Origin: Haliclystus octoradiatus
Lineage: Eukaryota > Cnidaria > Staurozoa > Stauromedusae > Haliclystidae
Direction: 5' to 3'
NCBI GenBank assembly: GCA_916610825.1
Contig: OU744453.1
Location: forward strand, 11,179,826-11,243,825
DNA length: 64,000 bases
The notes under the pieces were generated by a model. That model was not told the DNA's origin. It saw nothing but the letters and a program-made list of their open reading frames with translations, and did not search any database. The position numbers and the translations under genes are program-made. This document shows, one piece after another, positions 51,344 through 62,488 of this stretch (position 1 is the first letter of the stretch; each line of letters begins with the position of its first letter).

Positions 51344-53632
51344 CTATACAGCTTGCCAGACGTCTATACAGAAAACCAGACGTCTGGAAAAAAGCCAGAC
51401 ATTTTTCAGACAATAGGCGTCTAGACAGCTTACCAAGTGTCTAGACAGAAAACAAGACGTCTGGACAAAAAGCCAGACATTTTTCTGACAATAGGCGTCT
51501 AGACAGCTTGCCAAGTGTCTTGTCAAAAACCAGACAATTTTCAGACAAAAGACGTCTAGAAAGAAAACCAGACGTCTAGACGAAAAACCAGACAATTTTC
51601 AGACAATAGACGTCTAGACAGCTTGCCAAGTGTCTTGTCAAAAACCAGACAATTTTCAGACAAAAGACGTCTAGACAGAAAACCAGACGTCTAGACGAAA
51701 ATCCAGACAATTTTCAGACAACAGGCGTGTAGACAGGTTTCCAGACGTCTAGACTGAAAACAAGAAGTATACAAGGAAAACCAGACAATTTTCAGACAAT
51801 AGGCGTCTAGACAGCTTGCCAGACGTCTAGACAGAAAACCAGACGTCTAGACCAAAATCTCGACAATTTTCAGACAATAGGCGTCTAGACAGGTTTCCAG
51901 ACGTCTAGACAGAAAACCAGACATCTAGACGAAAAACCAGACATATTTCAGACAAAAGACGTCTAGACAGCTTTCCAGACGTCTAGACAGAAAACCAGAC
52001 ATCTAGACGAAAAACAAGGCAATTTTCAGACAATAGGCCACTGCACAGATTGCCAGACGTATAAACAAAAAAACAGACGTCTAGACGAAAAACCAGACAT
52101 ATTTCAGACAAAAGACGTCTAGACAGCTTTCCAGACGTCTAGACAGAAAACCAGACATCTAGACGAAAAACCAGACAATTTTCAAACAATAGGCGTCTAG
52201 ACAGCTTGCCAGACGTCTAGACAGAAAACCAGACGAATAGAGGGAACACCGGACAATTTTCAGAAAATAAGCGTCTAGACAGCTTGCCAGACATCTAGAC
52301 AGAAAAGCAGACGTATAGACGAAAAACAGACAATTTCTAGACAATAGACGTCTAGACAGAAAACCAGACGAATAGAGGAAAAATCATACAGTTTTCAGAA
52401 AATAAGCGTCTAGACAGAAAACCAGACGTCGAGACAGAAAACCAGACATCTAGACAAAAAAGAGACAATTTTCAGACATAAGGCGTCTAGACAGCTTTCC
52501 AAGTGTCTAGACGAAAAACCAGACAATTTTCAGACAAATGACGTCTAGACAGCTTTCTAGACGCCTAGACAGAAAACCAGACGTCTAGACGAAAAACCAG
52601 ACAATTTTCAGACAAAAACGTCTAGACAAATTGCCAGACGTCTAGACAGAAAACAGAACGTATCGCAGGAAAACCAAACAATTTTCGGAAAATAAGCGTG
52701 TAAACAGCTTACCAGACGTCTAAACAGAAAACCAGACGTCTGGACGAAAAGCCAGACATTTTTCAGACAATAGGCGTCTAGACAGCTTGCCAAGTGTCTT
52801 GTCGAAAACCAGACAATTTTCAGACAAAAGACGTCTAGACAGAAAACCAGACGTCTGGACGAAAAGCCAGACATTTTTCTGACAATAGGCGTCTAGACAG
52901 CTTGCCAGACGTCTAGACAGAAAACCAGACGTCTAGAAAGAAAAGCAGACGTCTAAACGAAAACCAGACAATTCTATGACAATAGGCGTCTAGACAGCTT
53001 GCTAGTGTCTAGACCAAAAAGCAGACAATTTTCAGACAATAGGCCACTAGACAGCTTGCCAGACGTTTAAACAAAAAACCAGACGTCTAGACGAAAAACC
53101 AGACAATTTTCAGACAATAGGTGTCTAGACAGCTTGCCAGACGTCTAGACAGAAAACCAAGTGTCTAATCGAGAAGCTAGACAATTTTCAGACAATAGGC
53201 CACTAGACAGCTTGCCAGACGTTTAAACAAAAAACCAGACGTCTAGACGAAAAACTAGACATTTTTGAGACAATCGGCGTCTAGACAGCTTGCCAGACGT
53301 CTAGACAGAAAACCAGACGAGTAGAGGAAAAATCATACAATTTTTAGAAAATAAGCGTTTAGACAGAAAATCAGACGTCTAGACAGAAAACCAGACATCT
53401 AGACGAAAAACCAGACATATTTCAGACAAAAGACGTCTAGACAGCTTTCCAGACGTCTAGACAGAAAACCAGACATATAGACGAAAAACCAGGCAATTTT
53501 CAGACAATAGGCCACTGCACAGATTGCCAGACGTATAAACAAAAAACCAGACGTCCAGACGAAAAACCAGACATATTTCAGACAAAAGACGTCTAGACAG
53601 CTTTCCAGACGTCTAGACAGAAAACCAGACAT
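51344..53632 (+). repeat. B module, HOR copy 3
   Basis: It pairs with 35404-37706. It is the only B module before N in this copy; copies 1 and 2 have three and two. A 2-bp loss (gtctggaaaaaagcc for gtctggacaaaaagcc near 51385) shifts the local open frame, with no other sign of consequence. No gene is visible. Confidence 0.85.
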
Positions 53633-55653
53633 CTAGACGAAAAACCAGACAATTTTCAGACAATAGGCGTCTAGACAGCTTGCCAGACGTCTAGACAGAA
53701 AACCAGACGAATTAAGGGAACACCAGACAATTTTCAGAAAATAAGCGTCTAGACAGCTTGCCAGACATTTAGACAGAAAAGCAGACATATAGACGAAAAA
53801 CAGACAATTTCTAGACAATAGACGTCTAGAAAGCTTTCAAGACGTCTAGACAGAAAACCAGACGAATAGAGGAAAAATCATACAATTTTCAGAAAATAAG
53901 CGTCTAGACAGAAAACCAGACGTCTAGACAGAAAACCAGACATCTAGACAAAAAAGAGACAATTTTCAGACATAAGGCGTCTAGACAGAAAACAGAACGT
54001 ATGGCAGGAAAACCAAACAATTTTCAGAAAATAAGCGTGTAAACAGCTTACCAGACGTCTAAACAGAAAACCAGACGTCAGGACGAAAAGCCAGACATTT
54101 TTCAGACAATAGGCGTCTAGACAGAAAACCAGACGTCTAGAAAGAAAAGCAGACGTCTAGACGAAAACCAGAAAATTGTATGACAATAGGCGTCTAGACA
54201 GCTTGATAGTGTCTAGACGAAAAAGCAGACAATTTTCAGACAATAGGCCACTAGACAGCTTGCCAGACGTTTAAACAAAAAACCAGACGTCTAGACGAAA
54301 AACCAGACAATTTTCAGACAATAGGTGTCTAGACAGCTTGCCAGACGTCTAGACAGAAAACCAAGTGTCTAGACGAGAAGCTAGACAATTTTCAGACAAT
54401 AGGTGTCTAGACAGCTCGCCAGACGTCTAGACAGAAAACCAGACGTCTAGACGAAAAACCAGACAATTTTCAGACAAAAGGCGTCTAGACAGCTTACCAA
54501 GTGTCTAGACGATAAGCCAGACGTCTAGACGAAAAACCAGAAATTTTCAGACAATGGGCGTCTAGACAGATTGCCAAGTGTCTTGTCGAAAACCAGACAA
54601 TTTTGAGACAAAAGACGTCTAGACAGAAAACCAGACGTCTAGACGAAAAACCAGACAATTTTCAGACAATAGGCGTCTAGACAGGTTTCCAGACGTCTTG
54701 ACTGAAAACAAGAGGTATACAAGGAAAACCAGACAATTTTCAGACAATAGGCGTCTAGACAGCTTGCCAGACAACTAGACAGAAAACCAGACGAGTAGAG
54801 GAAAAATCATACAATTTTCAGAAAATAAGTGTCTAGACAGAAAACCAGACGTCTAGACAGAAAACCAGACATCTAGACGAAAAACCAGACAATTTTCAGA
54901 CAAAAGACGTCTAGACAGCTTTCCAGACGTCTAGACTGAAAACCAGACATCTAGACGAAAAACCAGGCAATTTTCAGACAATAGGCCACTGCACAGATTG
55001 CCAGACGTATAAACAAAAAACCAGACGTCTAGACGAAAAACCAGACATATTTCAGACCAAAGACGTCTAGACAGCTTTCCAGAGGTCTAGACAGAAAACC
55101 AGACATCTAGACGAAAAACCCGACAATTTTCAGACAATAGGCGTCAAGACAGCTTGCCAGACGTCTAGACAGAAAACCAGACGAATAAAGGGAACACCAG
55201 ACAATTTTCAGAAAATAAGCGTCTAGACAGCTTGCCAGACATCTAGACAGAAAAGCAGACGTATAGACGAAAAACAGACAATTTCTAGACAATAGGCGTC
55301 TAGACAGGTTTCCAGACGTCTAGACAGAAAACCAGACGTCTGGACGAAAAGCAAGACATTTTTGAGACAATAGGCGTCTAGACAGCTTTCCAGACGTCTA
55401 GACAGAAAACCAGACGAATAGAGGAAAAATCATACAATTTTCAGAAAATAAGCGTCTAGACAGAAAACCAGACGTCTAGACAGAAAACCAAACATCTAGA
55501 CAAAAAAGAGACAATTTTCAGACATAAGGCGTTTAGACAGCTTTCCAAGTGTCTAGACGAAAAACCAGACAATTTTCAGACAAAAGACGTCTAGACAGCT
55601 TTCCAGACGCCTAGACAGAAAACCAGACGTCTAGACGAAAAACCAGACAATTT
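53633..55653 (+). repeat. Module N in HOR copy 3
   Basis: It corresponds to 37707-40113 and to 22438-24594. Like copy 1 it lacks sequence present in copy 2 around 38.75-39.05 kb: gtcgaaaaccagacaatttt at about 54585 joins directly to gagacaaaagacgtc. The gap is larger than in copy 1. No gene is visible. Confidence 0.83.
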
Positions 55654-58600
55654 TCAGACAAAAACGTCTAGACAAATTGCCAGACGTCTAGACAGAAAAC
55701 AGAACGTATGGCAGGAAAACCAAACAATTTTCAGAAAATAAGCGTGTAAACAGCTTACCAGACGTCTAAACAGAAAACCAGACGTCTGGACGAAAAGCCA
55801 GACAGTTTTCAGACAATAGGCGTCTAGACAGCTTGCCAAGTGTCTTGTTGAAAACCAGACAATTTTCAGACAAAAGACGTCTAGACAGAAAACCAGACGT
55901 CTGGACGAAAAGCCAGACATTTTTCTGACAATAGGCGTCTAGACAGCTTGCCAAGTGTCTTGTCAAAAACCAGACAATTTTCAGACAAAAGACGTCTAGA
56001 CAGAAAACCAGACGTCTAGACAAAAAACAGACAATTTTCAGACAATAAGTGTCTAGACAGCTTGCCAGACGTCTAGACAGAAAACCAGACGTCTAGACGA
56101 TAAACCAGACGAGTATAGAAAAAATCATACAATTTTCAGAAAATAAGCGTCTTGACAGAAAACCAGACGTCTAGAAAGAAAAGCAGACGTCTAGACGAAA
56201 ACCAGACAATTCTATGACAATAGGCGTCTAGACAGCTTGCCAAGTGTCTAGACGAAAAAGCAGACAATTTTCAGACAATAGGCCACTGGACAGCTTGCCA
56301 GACGTTTAAACAAAAAATCAGACGTCTAGACGAAAAACCAGACAATTTTCAGACAATAGGTGTATAGACAGCTTGCCAGACGTCTAGACAAAAAACCAAG
56401 TGTCTAGACGAGAAGCTAGACAATTTTCAGACAATAGGTGTCTAGACAGCTCGCCAGACGTCTAGACAGAAAACCAGACGTCTAGACGAAAAACCAGACA
56501 ATTTTCATACAAAAACGTCTATACAGCTTGCCAGACGTCTATACAGAAAACCAGACGTCTGGACAAAAAGCCAGACATTTTTCAGACAATAGGCGTCTAG
56601 ACAGCTTACCAAGTGTCTAGACGATAAGCCAGACGTCTAGACGAAAAACCAGAAATTTTCAGACAATGGGTGACTAGACAGCTTGCCAAGTGTCTTGTCG
56701 AAAACCAGACAATTTTCAGACAGAAGACGTCTAGACAGCAAACCAGACGTCTAGACGATAAACCAGACAGTTTTCAGACAATAGGCATCTAGACAGGTTT
56801 CCAGACGTCTATACTGAAACCAAGACGTATACAAGAACAATCAGACAATTTTCAGACAATAGGCGTCTAGACAGCTTGCCAGACGTCTAGACAGAAAACC
56901 AGACAAGTAGAGGAAAAATCATACAATTTTCAGAAAATAAGCGTCTAGACGAAAAACCAGAAATTTTCAGACCATAGGCGTCTAGACAGCTTGCCAAGTG
57001 TCTTGTCAAAAACCAGACAATTTTCAGACAAAAGACGTCTAGACAGAAAACCAGACGTCTAGACGAAAAACCAGACAATTTTCAGACAATAGGCGTCTAG
57101 ACAGGTTTCCAGACGTCTTGACTGAAAACAAGAGGTATACAAGGAAAACCAGACAATTTTCAGACAATAGGCGTCTAGACAGCTTGCCAGACAACTAGAC
57201 AGAAAACCAGACGAGTAGAGGAAAAATCATACAATTTTCAGAAAATAAGTGTCTAGACAGAAAACCAGACGTCTAGACAGAAAACCAGACATCTAGACGA
57301 AAAACCAGACAATTTTCAGACAAAAGACGTCTAGACAGCTTTCCAGACGTCTAGACAGAAAACCAGACATCTAGACGAAAAATAGACACTTTTCAGACAT
57401 AAGACGTCTAGACAGCTTTCCAGACGTCTAGACGAAAAACCAGACAATTTTCAGACAATAGGCCACTACACAGCTTGCCAGACTTTTAAACAAAAAACCA
57501 GACGTCTAGACGAAAAACCAGACGAGTAGAGGAAAAATTATACAATTTTACAAAAAAAAAAGCCTCCAGACAGAAAACCAGACGTCTAGAAAGAAAAGCA
57601 GACGTCTAGACGAAAACCAGACAATTCTATGACAATAGGCGTCTAGACAGCTTGCCAAGTGTCTAGACGAAAAAGCAGACAATTTTCAGACAATAGGCCA
57701 CTAGACAGCTTGCCAGACGTTTAAACAAAAAACCAGACGTCTACACGAAAAACCAGACAATTTTCAGACAATAGGTGTCTAGACAGCTTGCCAGACGTCT
57801 AGACAGAAAACCAAGTGTCTAGACGAGAAGCTAGACAATTTTGAGACAATAGGTGTCTAGACAGCTCGCCAGACGTCTAGACAGAAAACCAGACGTCTAG
57901 ACGAAAAACCAGACAATTTTCAGACAAAAACGTCTATACAGCTTGCCAGACGTCTATACAGAAAACCAGACGTCTGGACAAAAAGCCAGACATTTTACAG
58001 ACAATAGGCGTCTAGACAGCTTACCAAGTGTCTAGACGATCAGCCAGACGTCTAGACGAAAAACCAGAAATTTTCAGACAATGGGCGACTAGACAGCTTG
58101 CCAAGTGTCTTGTCGAAAACCAGACAATTTTCAGACAGAAGACGTCTAGACAGAAAACCAGACGTCTGGACGAAAAGCCAGACATTTTTCTGACAATAGG
58201 CGTCTAGACAGCTTGCCAAGTGTCTTGTCGAAAACCAGACAATTTTCAGACAAAAGACGTCTAGATAGAAAACCAGACGTCTGGACGAAAAGCCAGACAT
58301 TTTTCTGACAATAGGCGTCTAGACAGCTTGCCAAGTGTATTGTCAAAAACCAGACAATTTTCAGACAAAAGACGTCTAGACAGAAAACCAGACGTCTAGA
58401 CGAAAAACCAGACAATTTTCAGACAATAGACGTCTAGACAGCTTGCCAAGTGTCTTGTCGAAAACCAGACAATTTTCAGACAAAAGACGTCTAGACAGAA
58501 AACCAGACGTCTAGACGAAAATCCAGACAATTTTCAGACAATAGGCGTGTAGACAGGTTTCCAGACGTGTAGACTGAAAACAAGAAGTATACAAGGAAAA

Positions 58601-59093
58601 CCAGACAATTTTCAGACAATAGGCGTCTAGACAGCTTGCCAGACGTCTAGGCAGAAAACCAGACGTCTAGACGAAAATCCCGACAATTTTCAGACAATAG
58701 GCGTCTAGACAGGTTTCCAGACGTCTAGACAGAAAACCAGACGTCTGGACGAAAAGCAAGACATTTTTGAGACAATAGGCGTCTAGACAGCTTGCCAGAC
58801 GTCTAGACAGAAAACCAGACCAGTGGAGGAAAAATCATACAATTTTCAGAAAATAAGCGTTTAGACAGAAAATCAGACGTCTAGACAGAAAACCAGACAT
58901 GTAGACGAAAAACCAGACATATTTCAGACAAAAGACGTCTAGACAGCTTTCCAGACGTCTAGACAGAAAACCAGACATCTAGACGAAAAACCAGGCAATT
59001 TTCAGACAATAGGCCACTGCTCAGATTGCCAGACGTATAAACAAAAAACCAGACGTCTAGACGAAAAACCAGACATATTTCAGACAAAAACGT
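55654..59093 (+). repeat. M module 1, HOR copy 3 (3440 bp, internal deletion)
   Basis: The offset to copy 2 falls from 15540 (56887/41347) to 15131 (58052/42921), so 409 bp are missing. The junction is at about 57523, where cttttaaacaaaaaaccag sequence runs into gacgagtagagg. The deleted part includes the equivalent of 42060-42260. The A10 marker is kept at 57552-57561 and is followed by a private gcctcc (gcgtcc in the other copies). No gene is visible. Confidence 0.87.
57552..57561 (+). repeat. A10 run, HOR position marker (copy 3)
   Basis: Same variant as at 42421-42430 (offset 15131, after the 409-bp deletion). The following gcgtcc has become gcctcc in this copy only. Confidence 0.9.
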
Positions 59094-62000
59094 CTAGACA
59101 AATTGCCTGACGTCTAGACAGAAACAGAACGTATGGCAGGAAAACCAAACAATTTTCAGAAAATAAGCGTGTAAACAGCTTACCAGACGTCTAAACAGAA
59201 AACCAGACGTCTGGACGAAAAGCCAGACAGTTTTCAGACAATAGGCGTCTAGACAGCTTGCCAAGTGTCTTGTTGAAAACCAGACAATTTTCAGACAAAA
59301 AACGTCTGGACAGAAAACCAGAAGTCTGGACAAAAAGCCAGACATTTTTCTGACAATAGGCGTCTAGACAGCTTGCCAAGTGTCTTGTCAAAAACCAGAC
59401 AATTTTCAGACAAAAGACGTCTAGACAGAAAACCAGACGTCTAGACAAAAACCAGACAATTTTCAGACAATAAGTGTCTAGACAGCTTGCCAGACGTCTA
59501 GACAGAAAACCAGACGTCTAGACGAAAAACCAGACGAGTAGAGAAAAAATCATACAATTTTCAGAAAATAAGCGTCTTGACAGAAAACCAGACGTCTAGA
59601 AAGAAAAGCAGACGTCTAGACGAAAACCAGACAATTCTATGACAATAGGCGTCTAGACAGCTTGCCAAGTGTCTAGACGAAAAAGCAGACAATTTTCAGA
59701 CAATAGGCCACTGGACAGCTTGCCAGACGTTTAAACAAAAAACCAGACGTCTAGACGAAAAACCAGACAATTTTCAGACAATAGGTGTCTAGACAGCTTG
59801 CCAGACGTCTAGACAGAAAACCAAGTGTCTAGACGAGAAGCTAGACAATTTTCAGACAATAGGTGTCTAGACAGCTCGCCAGACGTCTAGACAGAAAACC
59901 AGACGTCTAGACGAAAAAACAGACAATTTTCAGACAAAAACGTCTATACAGCTTGCCAGACGTCTATACAGAAAACCAGACGTCTGGACTAAAAGCCAAA
60001 CATTTTTCAGACAATAGATGTCTAGAAAGCTTACCAAGTGTCTAGACGATAAGCCAGACGTCTAGACGAAAAACCAGAAATTTTCAGACAATGGGTGACT
60101 AGACAGCTTGCCAAGTGTCTTGTCGAAAACCAGACAATTTTTAGACAGAAGACGTCTAGACAGCAAACCAGACGTCTAGACGATAAACCAGACAGTTTTC
60201 AGACAATAGGCATCTAGACAGGTTTCCAGACGTCTATACTGAAACCAAGACGTATACAAGAAAAATCAGACAATTTTCAGACAATAGATGTCTAGACAGC
60301 TTGCCAGACGTCTAGACAGAAAACCAGACAAGTAGAGGAAAAATCATACAATTTTCAGAAAATAAGCGTCTAGACGAAAAACCAGAAATTTTCAGACCAT
60401 AGGCGTCTAGACAGCTTGCCAAGTGTCTTGTCAAAAACCAGACAATTTTCAGACAAAAGACGTCTAGACAGAAAACCAGACGTCTAGACGAAAAACCAGG
60501 CAATTTTCAGACAATAGGCGTCTAGACAGGTTTCCAGACGTCTTGACTGAAAACAAGAGGTATACAAGGAAAACCAGACAATTTTCAGACAATAGGCGTT
60601 TAGACAGCTTGCCAGACGTCTAGACAGAAAACCAGACGAGTAGAGGAAAAATCATACAATTTTCAGAAAATAAGTGTCTAGACAGAAAACCAGCCGTCTA
60701 GACAGAAAACCAGACATCTAGACGAAAAACCAGACAATTTTCAGACAAAAGACGTCTAGACAGCTTTCCAGACGTCTAGACAGAAAACCAGACATCTAGA
60801 CGAAAAATAGACACTTTTCAGACATAAGACGTCTAGACAGCTTTCCAGACGTCTAGACGAAAAACCAGACAATTTTAAGACAATAGGCCACTACACAGCT
60901 TGCCAGACTTTTAAACAAAAAGCCAGACGTCTAGACGAAAAACCAGACAATTTTCAGGCAATGGATGTCTAGACAGCTTGCCAGACGTCTAGACAGAAAA
61001 CCTGACGTCTAGACAGAAAACTAAGTGTCTAGACGAGAAACTAGACAATTTTCAGACAATAGGTGTCTAGACAGCTTGCCAGACGTCTACACAGAAAACC
61101 AGACGTCTAGACGAAAAACCAGACAATTTTCAGACGAAAACGTCTAGACAGCTTCCCAGACGTCTAGACAGATAACCAAACGTATTGAAGGAAAACCAAA
61201 CAATTTTCAGAAAATAAGCGTCTAAACAGCTTACCAGAAGTCTAGACAGAAAACCAGACGTCTGGACGAAAAGCCAGACATTTTTCAGACAGTAAGTGTC
61301 TAGACAGCTTGCCAGACGTCTAGACAGAAAACCAGACGTCTAGACGAAAAACCAGACGAGTAGAGGAAAAATTATACAATTTTCAGAAAATAAGCGTCCA
61401 GACAGAAAACCAGACGTCTAGAAAGAAAAGCAGACGTCTAGACGAAAACCAGACAATTCTATGACAATAGGCGTCTAGACAGCTTGCCAAGTGTCTAGAC
61501 GAAAAAGCAGACAATTTGCAGACAATAGGCCACTAGACAGCTTGCCAGACGTTTAAACAAAAAACCAGACGTCTAGACAAAAAACCAGACAATTTTCAGA
61601 CAATAGGTGTCTAGACAGCTTGCCAGACGTCTAGACAGAAAACCAGACGTCTGGACGAAAAGCAAGACATTTTTGAGACAATAGGCGTCTAGACAGCTTG
61701 CCAGACGTCTAGACAGAAAACCAGACCAGTGGAGGAAAAATCATACAATTTTCAGAAAATAAACGTTTAGACAGAAAATCAGACGTCTAGACAGAAAACC
61801 AGACATCTAGACGAAAAACCAGACATATTTCAGACAAAAGACGTCTAGACAGAAAACCAGACATCTAGACGAAAAACCAGGCAATTTTCAGACAATAGGC
61901 CACTGCACAGATTGCCAGACGTATAAACAAAAAACCAGACGTCTAGACGAAAAACCAGACATATTTCAGACAAAAGACGTCTAGACAGCTTTCCAGACGT

Positions 62001-62488
62001 CTAGACAGAAAACCAGACATCTAGACGAAAAACCAGACAATTTTCAGACAATAGGCGTCAAGACAGCTTGCCAGACGTCTAGACAGAAAACCAGACGAAT
62101 AAAGGGAACACCAGACAATTTTCAGAAAATAAGCGTCTAGACAGCTTGCCAGACATCTAGACAGAAAAGCAGACGTATAGACGAAAAACAGACAATTTCT
62201 AGACAATAGACGTCTAGAAAGCTTTCCAGACGTCTAGACAGAAAACCAGACGAATAGAGAAAAAATCATACAATTTTCAGAAAATAAGCGTCTAGACAGA
62301 AAACCAGACGTCTAGACAGAAAACCAGACATCTAGACAAAAAGAGACAATTTTCAGACATAAGGCGTCTAGACAGCTTTCCAAGTGTCTAGACGAAAAAC
62401 CAGACAATTTTCAGACAAAAGACGTCTAGACAGCTTTCCAGACGCCTAGACAGAAAACCAGACGTCTAGACGAAAAACCAGACAATTT
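59094..62488 (+). repeat. M module 2, HOR copy 3 (3395 bp)
   Basis: It pairs with 43949-47748 (60312 with 45184, 62021 with 47318) but is about 400 bp shorter. Near 61625 the B-type tail aataggtgtctagacagcttgcc runs directly into gacgtctggacgaaaagcaag, skipping the tgtctagacgagaagc monomers. It carries the N-type gacgaataaagggaacac monomer, as M2 of copy 2 does. No gene is visible. Confidence 0.85.
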
